From the NCBI RefSeq assembly GCF_900090225.1, contig NZ_FMHY01000002.1, positions 6,510,001 to 6,574,000 on the forward strand: a stretch of 64,000 bases of DNA, read 5' to 3'. The stretch is from Micromonospora eburnea. GTDB lineage: Bacteria; Actinomycetota; Actinomycetes; Mycobacteriales; Micromonosporaceae. The notes beneath the pieces are model-generated. The model did no database searches. It saw nothing but the letters and a program-made list of their open reading frames with translations, and had not been told where the DNA came from. The translations under genes were made by a program, and so were the position numbers. Positions 34,750 to 43,014 of the stretch are shown here, piece after piece. Position 1 is the stretch's first letter. Each line of letters begins with the position of its first letter.

Positions 34750-36387
34750 ATGAGCGCCACATTGATCGCCAAGGACCTCACCGCCGGCCACGGTGACCGG
34801 CTGCTCTTCGCCGACCTGGACCTGGTCGTCGCCCCCGGCGACGTGGTCGGGCTGGTCGGGGTGAACGGCGCCGGCAAGTCGACGCTGCTGCGTACGCTCG
34901 CCGGGCTACAGCCGCGGGAGCAGGGCTCGGTGGCTCTGAACCCGCCCACCGCCACCGTCGGCTACCTGCCCCAGGAGCCGGAGCGCCGGCCGGGCGAGTC
35001 GGTTCGGGGCTTCCTGGCCCGGCGTACCGGGGTGGCGGCGGCGCAGGCCGCGCTGGACGCCGCCACCGAGGCGCTCACCGCCGGGGCCGCAGGCGCCGAC
35101 GACGCGTACGCCGTCGCGCTGGAGCGCTGGCTCGACCTCGGCGGCGCGGATCTGGACGAGCGCGCCGAGCAGGTGGCCGCCGAGCTGGGCCTGGGCGTCG
35201 ACCTGGAACATCCGATGACCGGGCTCTCCGGCGGGCAGGCGGCCCGGGCCGGGCTGGCCTCGCTGCTGCTCAGCCGGTACGACGTCTTCCTGCTCGACGA
35301 GCCCACCAACGATCTTGACCTGGCCGGGCTGGACCGGCTGGAACGGTTCGTCACCGGGCTGCGCGCCGGAACCGTGCTGGTCAGCCACGATCGTGAGTTC
35401 CTCACCCGCACCGTGACCCGGGTGCTGGAGCTGGACCTGCACCAGCGACAGGTCCGGCACTACGGCGGCGGCTACGCGGCCTACCTGGAGGAGCGGGAGG
35501 TGGCCCGCCGGCACGCCCGCGAGGAGTACGAGGAGTACGCCGACACCCGGGCCGAGCTGGAGGCACGGGCCCGGATGCAGCGCGCCTGGATGGAGAAGGG
35601 CGTGAAGAACGCCCGGCGCAAGGCCACCGACAACGACAAGATCGGCCGCAAGTTCCGGACCGAGTCCACCGAGAAGCAGGCGGCGAAGGCCAAGCAGACC
35701 GCGCGGCTGATCGAGCGGCTGGAGGTGGTCGAGGAGCCCCGCAAGGAGTGGGAGCTGCGGATGGAGATCGCCGCCGCGCCCCGCGCCGGCGCGGTGGTGG
35801 CCTCGCTGCGGGGCGGCGTCGTACGCCGGGGCGGCTTCACCCTCGGCCCGGTGGATCTCCAGATCGACTGGGGCGACCGGGTGGCGATCACCGGGGCGAA
35901 CGGCTCCGGCAAGTCCACCCTGCTCGCCGCGCTGCTGGGCCGACTGCCGCTGGACGAGGGCCACGCCGCGCTCGGCCCGGGGGTGGTGGTGGGCGAGGTC
36001 GACCAGGCCCGGGGGCTCTTCCTCGGCGACCGGCCCCTGCTGGACGCCTTCGGCGCCGCCGTGCCGGAGCTGAGCCCGGCGGACGTGCGGACGCTGCTGG
36101 CCAAGTTCGGCCTGCGCGCCGACCACGTGCTGCGGCCGGCGGCGACCCTCTCCCCCGGCGAGCGGACCCGGGCCGCGCTGGCCCTGCTCCAGGGGCGCGG
36201 GGTGAATCTGCTGGTGCTGGACGAGCCGACCAACCACCTGGATCTGCCGGCGATCGAGCAGCTGGAGTCGGCCCTGGCCACGTACCAGGGCACGCTGCTG
36301 CTGGTGACCCACGACCGGCGGATGCTGGAGGCGGTGAGCGTCAACCGACGGCTGCGGGTGGACGCCGGACGGATCGCCGAGGACTGA
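34750..36387 (+). CDS. ABC-F family ATPase (Uup/EttA-like)
   Basis: The 545-residue protein has two ABC ATPase domains and no membrane part. Domain 1 has VNGAGKSTLLR (Walker A), LSGGQAARAGLASLL (signature) and DVFLLDEPTNDLDL. Domain 2 has GANGSGKSTLLAALL, LSPGERTRAALALL (signature with P) and LLVLDEPTNHLDL. A basic alpha-helical linker (about 225-345) joins them, with many Lys/Arg/Glu residues. ABC-F proteins bind the ribosome, and some give resistance to translation inhibitors. Which subgroup this one belongs to is unclear. ATG 34750 is the start; a longer frame upstream is non-coding. Confidence 0.9.
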   Translation: MSATLIAKDLTAGHGDRLLFADLDLVVAPGDVVGLVGVNGAGKSTLLRTLAGLQPREQGSVALNPPTATVGYLPQEPERRPGESVRGFLARRTGVAAAQAALDAATEALTAGAAGADDAYAVALERWLDLGGADLDERAEQVAAELGLGVDLEHPMTGLSGGQAARAGLASLLLSRYDVFLLDEPTNDLDLAGLDRLERFVTGLRAGTVLVSHDREFLTRTVTRVLELDLHQRQVRHYGGGYAAYLEEREVARRHAREEYEEYADTRAELEARARMQRAWMEKGVKNARRKATDNDKIGRKFRTESTEKQAAKAKQTARLIERLEVVEEPRKEWELRMEIAAAPRAGAVVASLRGGVVRRGGFTLGPVDLQIDWGDRVAITGANGSGKSTLLAALLGRLPLDEGHAALGPGVVVGEVDQARGLFLGDRPLLDAFGAAVPELSPADVRTLLAKFGLRADHVLRPAATLSPGERTRAALALLQGRGVNLLVLDEPTNHLDLPAIEQLESALATYQGTLLLVTHDRRMLEAVSVNRRLRVDAGRIAED

Positions 36388-36425
36388 ACCGTGCCGACCC
36401 GGTCGCACCGGGTGACAATGACCCC

Positions 36426-36743
36426 ATGCTCAAGTGGGAGTACGCGCTGCTGGTCCGCCGCCGCCAGGCGGCCACCACCGAGGCCGGGTGGGAGATCGTC
36501 TTCAGCTGGTACGGCCCGGACGGCTCGATGGTCGACGTCACGCCGTTCGGCGACACCGCGCTGGCCCATCTGAACCGGGCCGGTGACCAGGGATGGGAGC
36601 TGGTCGCGATGAGCGAGGACCCGTCGCTGCCCGGCAACAACGAACTGCACCGGTACCACCTCAAGCGACCCAAGGCGCCCGCGCCGCCCCGGCAGCGGAT
36701 GCGTGGCACCGGACGGACCGCCCGGCGGACGATCGCGGGCTGA
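36426..36743 (+). CDS. Small conserved protein of DUF4177-like type
   Basis: The 105-residue product starts MLKWEYALLVRRRQ and ends its folded part with LAHLNRAGDQGWELVAMSED, the pattern of DUF4177-like proteins (a short beta-sheet with a final GWELV). A basic, Pro-rich tail follows (about 80-105). No catalytic residues stand out. It begins 38 bases after the ABC-F gene and may be co-transcribed. Function unknown. Confidence 0.7.
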   Translation: MLKWEYALLVRRRQAATTEAGWEIVFSWYGPDGSMVDVTPFGDTALAHLNRAGDQGWELVAMSEDPSLPGNNELHRYHLKRPKAPAPPRQRMRGTGRTARRTIAG

Positions 36744-36807
36744 GCGGATCACCGGGAGCAGGCATACCGGGCGGGGATCCGGGTATCGCGCGGCCCGGAG
36801 GTGGCGC

Positions 36808-37533
36808 ATGGTCACGATGGGGCAGTCCCCACCCTCGGCGGAGCGGCTGCGTACGGTCGACGGGTTCCTCACCGAGGCATGGGCCGATCTGGCCCGGTAC
36901 GACGAGCGGCTGCGTCCGCTGGCCGTCGAGGTGCGCTTCGACCGGGGTGTGGCCCACCTCAGCGGCGAGGTCGCCGACCCGAGCGAACTGCGGCTGGTCC
37001 GGGACCTGGTGGGCCGCCTCGCCGGGGTGCTCGGGGTCTGGTGCCGGGTGGCCGTCGCCGGCCGGGCACCGGTGGTGGTGGACCTGGGCTGCGGGGCGAC
37101 CAAGCAGTGGCCGGGCAACCTCGGGCTGGACATCTACCCGGCACCCGGGGTGGACGCGGTCGCCGACCTGTCCGGCTCGCTGCCGCTCGCCGACGACTCG
37201 GTGGACGTGTTCTTCGCGGTGCACATCCTGGAGCACCTGATCGACTTCCTGCCGCTGGTCGACGAGTGCCACCGGGTGCTCCGGCCGGGGGGCGTGCTGC
37301 ACGTGATGAGCCCCTGGTGGCGGCACGTGAACGCGGTGGCCGACCCGACCCACGTACGGCTGCTGGACGTGCAGACCGTCAAGGGCATCTGCGGTCAGCG
37401 CCCGCCCGGCACCCCGCGCTGGTATCCACTGCACGTCGGCTGCGACGGCGCATCGATCTTCGCCGACCTCACCCCGCTCGCCCCTGACGCCCCGCCGCCA
37501 CCCGCCTCCCACCTGGCCCGCTTCTTCGACTGA
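36808..37533 (+). CDS. BON-domain/methyltransferase fusion
   Basis: The 241-residue protein has an N-terminal BON-like domain (about 25-90: VDGFLTEAWADLARYDERLRPLAVEVRFDRGVAHLSGEV, ending in a strand that reads LRLVRDLVGRLAGVLGV). A class I SAM-dependent methyltransferase follows (about 90-240) with VVDLGCGATKQWPGNLGLDIYP (motif I), ADLSGSLPLADDSVDVFFAVHILEHL and HRVLRPGGVLHVMSP. BON domains bind lipids or membranes, so this methyltransferase may work at the membrane. GGAGGTGG precedes ATG 36808. The following gene is a secreted PLD-like enzyme with its own promoter. The substrate is unknown. Confidence 0.75.
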   Translation: MVTMGQSPPSAERLRTVDGFLTEAWADLARYDERLRPLAVEVRFDRGVAHLSGEVADPSELRLVRDLVGRLAGVLGVWCRVAVAGRAPVVVDLGCGATKQWPGNLGLDIYPAPGVDAVADLSGSLPLADDSVDVFFAVHILEHLIDFLPLVDECHRVLRPGGVLHVMSPWWRHVNAVADPTHVRLLDVQTVKGICGQRPPGTPRWYPLHVGCDGASIFADLTPLAPDAPPPPASHLARFFD

Positions 37534-37557
37534 GGCTGTCCGGTACCCGACGGTACA

Positions 37558-37572
37558 TGCACATCGATCCAC
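37558..37572 (+). promoter_or_regulatory. Shared 15-base motif upstream of PLD-like gene
   Basis: TGCACATCGATCCAC lies 32 bases before the ATG of the PLD-like gene. The same sequence with one change, TGCACATTGATCCAC, recurs at 38837-38851 upstream of the GHL10-like gene. Recurrence before two adjacent secreted-enzyme genes suggests a shared operator or promoter element. Confidence 0.4.
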
Positions 37573-37604
37573 AAAGTAACGCATAGGCGATCTACGATCG
37601 CGCC

Positions 37605-38765
37605 ATGTTTCGTACCGTTCGTCGGGCTCTCGCTGTCGCCCTGACCGCGACCCTCGCCGCCACTCTCACCGCCACCGTCCTGACCCCCGCCGCGCCGGCC
37701 GCCGCCGCCGTCACCAGCGGCGCCGTCTTCAACAATCCCACCGTCGCCAGCCAGCAGTACGCGATCATCGACCACCTGCGGGGTCTGATCCAGAACGCCG
37801 CCGCGGGTTCGACCATCCGGGTCGCGATGTACCACTTCACCCTCACCCGGATGTCGAACGATTTGATCGCCGCGCACGATCGCGGCGTCAACGTCCAGCT
37901 CGTACTGGACAGCGAGTCCCGGAGCTACCCGGCGGTCGTCGACCTCGTCAACAAGCTGGGCACCAGCCGGGCCAACCCTTCCTGGGTCACCATCTGCACG
38001 ACCGGCCGGGCCTGCATCGGCAACCTGAACACGCCGATCATGCACAACAAGTTCTTCCTCTTCTCCAACACGTCCGGCTCGACGAACGTGCTGGTGCAGA
38101 GTTCCGCGAACTGGACCAACGACAACGCGGAGAAGTACTGGAACAACGCGGTGACGCTGGTCGGGAACACCGCCGTCTACAACGCGTACGTCGCCTACTT
38201 CAACGACCTGGCGGCGCAGGTGAAGAACAACGACTACTACCGGACCACGTCCAGCGGCAACGCCAAGTCGTACTTCTTCCCGCGGGCCGGGTCGGGCGCC
38301 AGCACCGACACGATCTACAACATGCTCGACGAGAACGTCACCTGCGAGGGCAACACCTCGGTCGGCACCGCGACCGGGCGCACCATGATCCGGATCGGGA
38401 TGTGGTATTTCAGCCGCAACGCCATCGCCAGCAAGCTACGCGAACTGGCCGACCGGAAGTGCTGGGTCGAGGTCGTCTACACCGAGATGGACTCGGACGT
38501 GCGGAGCATCCTCGGCGGGCACGACCGGATCAAGCTCTACCGGATCAGCGGCACCAACATCGTCCACTCCAAGTACATGTTGATCGAGGGGACGTACGCC
38601 GGCCTGCGGGACACCAAGTGGGTGATGACCGGCAGCCACAACTACTCCAACGCGGCGCTGCGGGAGAACGACGAGGCACTGCTGCGGATCCAGTCGGCGG
38701 CCATCCACGACCAGTACCGGTCGAACTTCTGGGCGCTGCGCGCCGCAGGCGTACCGCAGAGCTGA
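37605..38765 (+). CDS. Secreted phospholipase D-like protein
   Basis: The 386-residue protein has a signal peptide (1-35, ending AAPAAAAV). Two HKD half-sites are visible: IMHNKFFLFSNTSG, followed by SSANWT, and VHSKYMLIEGTY, followed by GSHNYSNAALRENDE. Both keep His and Lys but lack the classical spaced Asp, as in many bacterial PLD-like phosphodiesterases and nucleases. It probably cleaves phosphodiesters outside the cell, and the target (phospholipid, nucleic acid or teichoic acid) is not visible. A weak hairpin follows the gene. Confidence 0.87.
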   Translation: MFRTVRRALAVALTATLAATLTATVLTPAAPAAAAVTSGAVFNNPTVASQQYAIIDHLRGLIQNAAAGSTIRVAMYHFTLTRMSNDLIAAHDRGVNVQLVLDSESRSYPAVVDLVNKLGTSRANPSWVTICTTGRACIGNLNTPIMHNKFFLFSNTSGSTNVLVQSSANWTNDNAEKYWNNAVTLVGNTAVYNAYVAYFNDLAAQVKNNDYYRTTSSGNAKSYFFPRAGSGASTDTIYNMLDENVTCEGNTSVGTATGRTMIRIGMWYFSRNAIASKLRELADRKCWVEVVYTEMDSDVRSILGGHDRIKLYRISGTNIVHSKYMLIEGTYAGLRDTKWVMTGSHNYSNAALRENDEALLRIQSAAIHDQYRSNFWALRAAGVPQS

Positions 38766-38792
38766 TCCGCCGGGGCCGGTGAGGGACGGGCT

Positions 38793-38817
38793 GGGGCGCT
38801 CTCGCGGAGGGCGCCCC
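38793..38817 (+). terminator. Short hairpin after the PLD-like gene
   Basis: Arms 38793-38799 and 38811-38817 are 7-base perfect complements with an 11-base loop. It lies 28 bases after the stop; its strength is doubtful. Confidence 0.4.
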
Positions 38818-38836
38818 TCCGGCTTTCGGCCCCACC

Positions 38837-38851
38837 TGCACATTGATCCAC
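38837..38851 (+). promoter_or_regulatory. Second copy of the shared 15-base motif
   Basis: TGCACATTGATCCAC lies 138 bases before the GHL10-like gene and differs by one base from the copy at 37558-37572. GAAAGTTTCC follows about 30 bases further on; no meaning is assigned to it. Confidence 0.35.
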
Positions 38852-38988
38852 CCGAAGGTCTTGCGCGGCACGGGGATTGATGAAAGTTTCCTACCTACGG
38901 CGGATGTCCCACGGCGAATCTTGCCGGATGCGCCGGGGTGTCCGCCGCCACCCGACACCCCCGGGACCCAACGAAGGGACCGCACCGC

Positions 38989-40644
38989 ATGAAGGCAACT
39001 CGGCTCAGCGCCGCCGGGCTGGCCGTGGCGCTGCTCGGCGCACTCACCGCCGGCACCCCCGCGCGCGCCGCGGACACCGACAGCACCACCGGATCCTCGA
39101 CCACCTGCGCCATCGACCCGGCCACCCCCAAGCGGCAGTTCCGGGCCATGTGGATCGCATCGGTGACCAACATCGACTGGCCCAGCAAGGCGTCCCAGAC
39201 CGCCCCGGACCAGGTAGCCAAGCAGAAGTCCGAATACCTGGGCTGGCTCGACCTGGCTCAGCGGCTCAACCACAACGCCGTCGTGGTCCAGGTCCGCCCG
39301 ACCGCCGACGCGTTCTGGCCGTCGCCGTACGAGCCGTGGTCGGAGTACCTGACCGGGGTACGCGGCCAGGACCCGGGCTGGGACCCGCTGGCCTTCCTCG
39401 TCGAGGAGTCGCACAAGCGGAACCTGGAGTTCCACGCCTGGTTCAACCCGTACCGGGTCTCGATGCCGGCCCCGGGCGCGGGCGCGGACCTGGCGAAGCT
39501 CGCGCCGAACCACCCGGCCCGGCAGCACCCGGACTGGGTGTTCGCGTACCCGCCGGCCGGGGTGGCCGGCAGCCGGCTCTACTACAACCCCGGCATCCCG
39601 GAGGTCCGCGAGTTCGTCGAGACCGCGATGATGGACGCGGTCAACCGGTACGACGTCGACGGCGTGCACTTCGACGACTACTTCTACCCGTACCCGAGCG
39701 GCACCTACCAGGTGCCGGACGACGCCGCGTTCGCCCAGTACAACCGGGGCTTCACCGACCGGGCCGACTGGCGGCGGGACAACATCAACCTGCTGATGCA
39801 GGAGATGAACGCCAAGATCAAGGCGGTCAAGCCGTGGGTGAAGTTCGGGGCCAGCCCGTTCGGCATCTGGCGGAACAAGTCGGCCGACCCGGCCGGCTCG
39901 GACACCACCGGCTCGCAGTCGTACGACATCATCTCCGCCGACACCCGTAAGTGGATCAAGGAGGGGTGGATCGACTACGTGGTGCCGCAGCTCTACTGGT
40001 ACATCGGCCAGTACCCGGCGGCCGACTACGGCCGGCTGGTGCCCTGGTGGGCCGAGCAGGTGCGTGGCACCGACGTCCAGCTCTACATCGGCCAGGCCGA
40101 CTACAAGAGCGGTGACCCGGCGTACGGGGCGGACTGGATGGACCCGCGCGAACTGTCGGACCACCTGACGCTCAACCGGTCCTACCCGGAGGTGCTCGGC
40201 AACGTGCACTTCTCCGCGGTGCAGGTGCGGGAGAACCGACTTGGCGCCACCGACATCTACGCCGCCGAGCACTACTCCCGCCCGGCGCTGGTGCCGGCCA
40301 TGTCCCAGCTCCCGGCCAAGCCGCTCCAGCACCCGGTGATCACCGGAGTCGACCGGGCGGACGACGGCGTACGGCTGACCTGGCACCAGCCGGCCAACGG
40401 CAAGGGTCCGTTCGGCACCGCCACCTCGTACGCGATCTACCGGTTCGACGGCGCCGGCCAGGTCGACGGGTGTGCCCTCGCCGACGCGTCCCACCTGGTC
40501 GCCAACGTGCGCGGCACCGACGGCGACGTGCAGTCCTGGGTGGACACCGACGCCCAGGCCGGGCAGGCGTACACCTACTACGTGACCGCCCTCGACCGGG
40601 TCTGGAACGAGAGCCCGGCCAGCCCGGCGCGCTTCGTACGCTGA
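38989..40644 (+). CDS. Secreted GHL10/DUF187-type glycoside hydrolase-like protein
   Basis: The 551-residue protein has a signal peptide (1-28, cleaved near ARA-A). The catalytic-type (beta/alpha)8 domain (about 48-420) shows RAMWIASVTNIDWPSK, VVVQVRPTADAFWPS, FHAWFNPYR, GVHFDDYFYPYP and FGASPFGIW. This follows the GHL10 family (E. coli YngK, DUF187), thought to act on peptidoglycan or other glycans. A Fn3-like domain closes the protein (about 435-551: VRLTWHQPANGKGPF, YTYYVTALDR). ATG 38989 follows CGAAGGGAC. Likely a cell-wall or exopolysaccharide enzyme outside the cell. Confidence 0.86.
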   Translation: MKATRLSAAGLAVALLGALTAGTPARAADTDSTTGSSTTCAIDPATPKRQFRAMWIASVTNIDWPSKASQTAPDQVAKQKSEYLGWLDLAQRLNHNAVVVQVRPTADAFWPSPYEPWSEYLTGVRGQDPGWDPLAFLVEESHKRNLEFHAWFNPYRVSMPAPGAGADLAKLAPNHPARQHPDWVFAYPPAGVAGSRLYYNPGIPEVREFVETAMMDAVNRYDVDGVHFDDYFYPYPSGTYQVPDDAAFAQYNRGFTDRADWRRDNINLLMQEMNAKIKAVKPWVKFGASPFGIWRNKSADPAGSDTTGSQSYDIISADTRKWIKEGWIDYVVPQLYWYIGQYPAADYGRLVPWWAEQVRGTDVQLYIGQADYKSGDPAYGADWMDPRELSDHLTLNRSYPEVLGNVHFSAVQVRENRLGATDIYAAEHYSRPALVPAMSQLPAKPLQHPVITGVDRADDGVRLTWHQPANGKGPFGTATSYAIYRFDGAGQVDGCALADASHLVANVRGTDGDVQSWVDTDAQAGQAYTYYVTALDRVWNESPASPARFVR

Positions 40645-40656
40645 TCCGGATGCGGG

Positions 40657-40697
40657 CCGCGGCGCCCGGGGCTCACCACGAGCCCCGGGCGCCGCGG
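40657..40697. terminator. Perfect 18-bp bidirectional terminator
   Basis: Arms 40657-40674 and 40680-40697 are perfectly complementary around a 5-base loop. It separates the convergent GHL10-like gene (ends 40644) and methyltransferase gene (ends 40702). Confidence 0.9.
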
Positions 40698-40701
40698 TCG
40701 T

Positions 40702-41394
40702 TCAGGCGGCGCCGGCCTTGCTGAGCCGCACCTCCAGCCCGACCAGGCCCTCCGGCTCGACCTCGGCGCCACCGAAGGCGCTCTCGGCGGCGAGCCGGGC
40801 GAACACGTCGGCGGTGACCGCCCGACGGCGCAGCCACCCCAGCACCGACCGGGTCCAGAAGGCGTCCAGGCCACGGATGCCCATCCGGGCCACCTCCCGC
40901 TCGATGTTCGCCCGGGAGACGTCGGCCCGCAGGTCCTGGATCACGGCCCGGCCGCCCGGGCGGAGCACCCGGTGCATCTCGTCCAGCGCCCGCACCGGGC
41001 GGGTGAAGTTCTTGAACGCCGCCTGGCAGACCACCAGGTCGAACGAGTCCGCCCCGAAGGGCAGCTCGTGCACGTCACCCTGGCGGAAGGTCACCGCCAC
41101 GCCGGCCCGCCGGGCCGCCTCGCCCGCCAGCTCCACGAACGTATGGCTGACGTCCAGCCCGGTGACCCGGTACGCCCCGAGCCGGGCCAGTTCGATGGCC
41201 AGATAGCCCGGGCCGGGTGCCACCTCCAGCACCGCCGCGTCGGCGGGCAACCCCTCGGCCAGCCGGGCGGCCTGGCGGCGGTACTCGGCCAGTTGGTTGG
41301 CCGAGGCGCGGTTGCGGGCGTACCAGCGAGCGGTCGCCCCCTCCATCTCGGGCACCAGCTTGCGCTTGGGCGCCCTCAGGTCCTTGGTCGTCAC
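40702..41394 (-). CDS. Class I SAM-dependent methyltransferase
   Basis: The 230-residue protein has motif I VLEVAPGPGYLAIELARLG, the acidic loop TGLDVSHTFVEL, motif II-type DSFDLVVCQAAFKNF and post-motif LRPGGRAVIQDLRADV. It resembles the ubiquinone/menaquinone (UbiE) and small-molecule methyltransferase groups. The N-terminal RAPKRKLVPEMEGATARWYARNR is conserved in an actinobacterial subgroup. The start is GTG 41394. A PadR regulator on the same strand lies 162 bases upstream and may control it. The substrate cannot be assigned. Confidence 0.82.
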   Translation of the reverse strand: MTTKDLRAPKRKLVPEMEGATARWYARNRASANQLAEYRRQAARLAEGLPADAAVLEVAPGPGYLAIELARLGAYRVTGLDVSHTFVELAGEAARRAGVAVTFRQGDVHELPFGADSFDLVVCQAAFKNFTRPVRALDEMHRVLRPGGRAVIQDLRADVSRANIEREVARMGIRGLDAFWTRSVLGWLRRRAVTADVFARLAAESAFGGAEVEPEGLVGLEVRLSKAGAA

Positions 41395-41556
41395 TTTCTC
41401 TCCTCCGGTCTCGGATCGGTCGCACGAACCGTCCCGGGACCGGGAGCCCAGCTATCGTTGCGGTTGCCACCTTGCGGCCGGGTGCCCGTTCCCGCGGTCT
41501 CGGTTCGAGGTCAGGGCCCCGGCGGCGGTGTTCCCGCACCCCGCCGGGGTCCGTCG

Positions 41557-42204
41557 TCACTGCTGCTCGGTCCCCCTCTCCGCCAGCTCCGCCCACTCGG
41601 GCGGCATCGCGCCGGTCTCGTGCCAGGCCCGCCACTCGGCCAGGCCGGGCAGCGAGCCGGTGGTCAGCTCGTCGAGCAGACCGCGCACCCAGTCCGCCTC
41701 GGCTGCCTGGACGGCCAGGTCGTACTCGACCTCGATGAGGAAGATCCGGGGCACCTCGCGGGCGGTCCGCGCCAGCGCGGCGCGCTGCTCGGCGAGCTGG
41801 GCCTCCAGCCGGTCGAGGCGCTGCCGCAGCAACTCCGTCACCTCGTCGGGCGGGAGGATGCCCAGCACGGACAGCCCGGCCTTGAACCGGGGGTGCTCCC
41901 GCTCCGGGACCGCGACCAGCTCGCGGGTCCAGTCCGCCAGCTCCTCCCGGCCCGCATCGGTGATCCGGTAGACGGTCCGTTCCGGCCGTCGCCCCTGCCG
42001 GCCGCTCTCCACCGCGGCCAGCAGACCGTGCCGGGTCAGGTTCGCCACCACCGTGTAGAGCGAACCCCACTTGATCGGCATGTCCTGGTCCTTGCCGTGT
42101 TCCCGGAGCACGGCGGCCATCTCGTACGGATGCATGGGTCGCTGCACGAGCGCCGAGAGCACGGCGAGGGCCAGCAGGTTGCCGACCCGGCGTCGCTTGG
42201 CCAT
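41557..42204 (-). CDS. PadR-family transcriptional regulator
   Basis: The 215-residue protein has the PadR winged helix (LLALAVLSALVQRPMHPYEMAAVLREHG, then SLYTVVANLTRHGLLAAVESGRQGRRPERTVYRITDAG). A C-terminal helical dimerisation part (about 110-215) follows. PadR proteins repress neighbouring genes and release on binding phenolic or drug-like ligands. The methyltransferase gene just downstream is a possible target. I choose ATG 42204, since AGGAGG lies 6 bases upstream; the longer GTG at 42210 would leave no spacing. The shared tail WADWVRGLLDEL-type helices fit subgroup 2. Confidence 0.88.
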   Translation of the reverse strand: MAKRRRVGNLLALAVLSALVQRPMHPYEMAAVLREHGKDQDMPIKWGSLYTVVANLTRHGLLAAVESGRQGRRPERTVYRITDAGREELADWTRELVAVPEREHPRFKAGLSVLGILPPDEVTELLRQRLDRLEAQLAEQRAALARTAREVPRIFLIEVEYDLAVQAAEADWVRGLLDELTTGSLPGLAEWRAWHETGAMPPEWAELAERGTEQQ

Positions 42205-42402
42205 CGCCACCCTCCTCGGGCCCGATTACTCGCACACGAGTATATGGGCCGCACCCCGCCGCCCACCAGGGAAGAACCCGGGACGTCGCATTGGTCTGTT
42301 TCGACGCATGTCATCGGCCGGGGTGCACGTCCGCGTGCCCCCCGGCTCAACTCGCGCCGAACCGGTGGGAACCGGGGCTGGTGAAACGCGGCGAGTCGAC
42401 GG

Positions 42403-42711
42403 CTAGGTCCGGGTGCTCGACGCCTGGGCCGCGCCGAACAGCCGAGCCGCGGTCACCCCTTCCCCGCCGAGCGCGCAACGGACCGCGATCGCGTTCACCG
42501 TGTCGCAGGCCCGGCCCAGGTAGCCGTGGTTCATCCGGGAGCGCAGCGCCACCAGCAGATGCTCGTGCGCGGCAACCAGGCCGCCCCGGGCCAGCGCCAC
42601 CATGCCGATCAGCATGTCCAACGAGCAGCGGCCCCGCTCGACCGGGCGGGCCGCCTCGAAAAGGACCAACACCTGCGGCAGGGCCGGACGACCGGGGAGC
42701 GGAGCCCGCCG
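42403..42711 (-). pseudogene. C-terminal fragment of a helical-repeat regulator (AfsR/LuxR-type)
   Basis: The minus-strand frame ending at 42403 reads LPQVLVLFEAARPVERGRCSLDMLIGMVALARGGL, then ending GEGVTAARLFGAAQASSTRT. This is the pattern of the closing TPR-like helices of AfsR- or LuxR-type ATPase regulators, where RAARLFGAAEAL is common. No DNA-binding, ATPase or start region is present, and upstream the frame runs into the FmdB gene in another register. It is best read as a decayed remnant. It could also be a short novel gene. Confidence 0.5.
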
Positions 42712-42715
42712 GAGG

Positions 42716-42934
42716 TCAGCAGCCGCAGGCGCCGCCGCAGCAGCCGCCGGCCGGGGCGGACGCCGCGCCGCCCGGGCCGGTGCCACCGCGACCGGTGACC
42801 GCGACGGTGGAGAGCAGCTTCACGGTGTCGACGTGTCCCTGGGGGCAGGACGCCGGCTGGCCGGCCTCGGCCATCGGCCGGTTGACCTCGAAGGTGTCGC
42901 CGCAGGCGCGGCAGCGGAACTCGTACCGGGGCAT
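42716..42934 (-). CDS. FmdB-family zinc-ribbon protein
   Basis: The 72-residue protein starts MPRYEFRCRACGDTFEVNRPM, the FmdB/CxxC zinc-ribbon pattern: one Cys pair CRAC and a further Cys at SCPQG. It ends with a Gly/Cys-rich tail GGCCGGACGC that could bind more metal. FmdB-type proteins are poorly understood; they are widespread small putative regulators. ATG 42934 is clear. Divergent from the lytic transglycosylase. Confidence 0.85.
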   Translation of the reverse strand: MPRYEFRCRACGDTFEVNRPMAEAGQPASCPQGHVDTVKLLSTVAVTGRGGTGPGGAASAPAGGCCGGACGC

Positions 42935-43014
42935 GCCACAAGCGTACGGCCGGGCCGGACACCACGACAGACATGGGTGATACTCGACGGGTGGTGGACG
43001 GCGAGGAGCGATCC

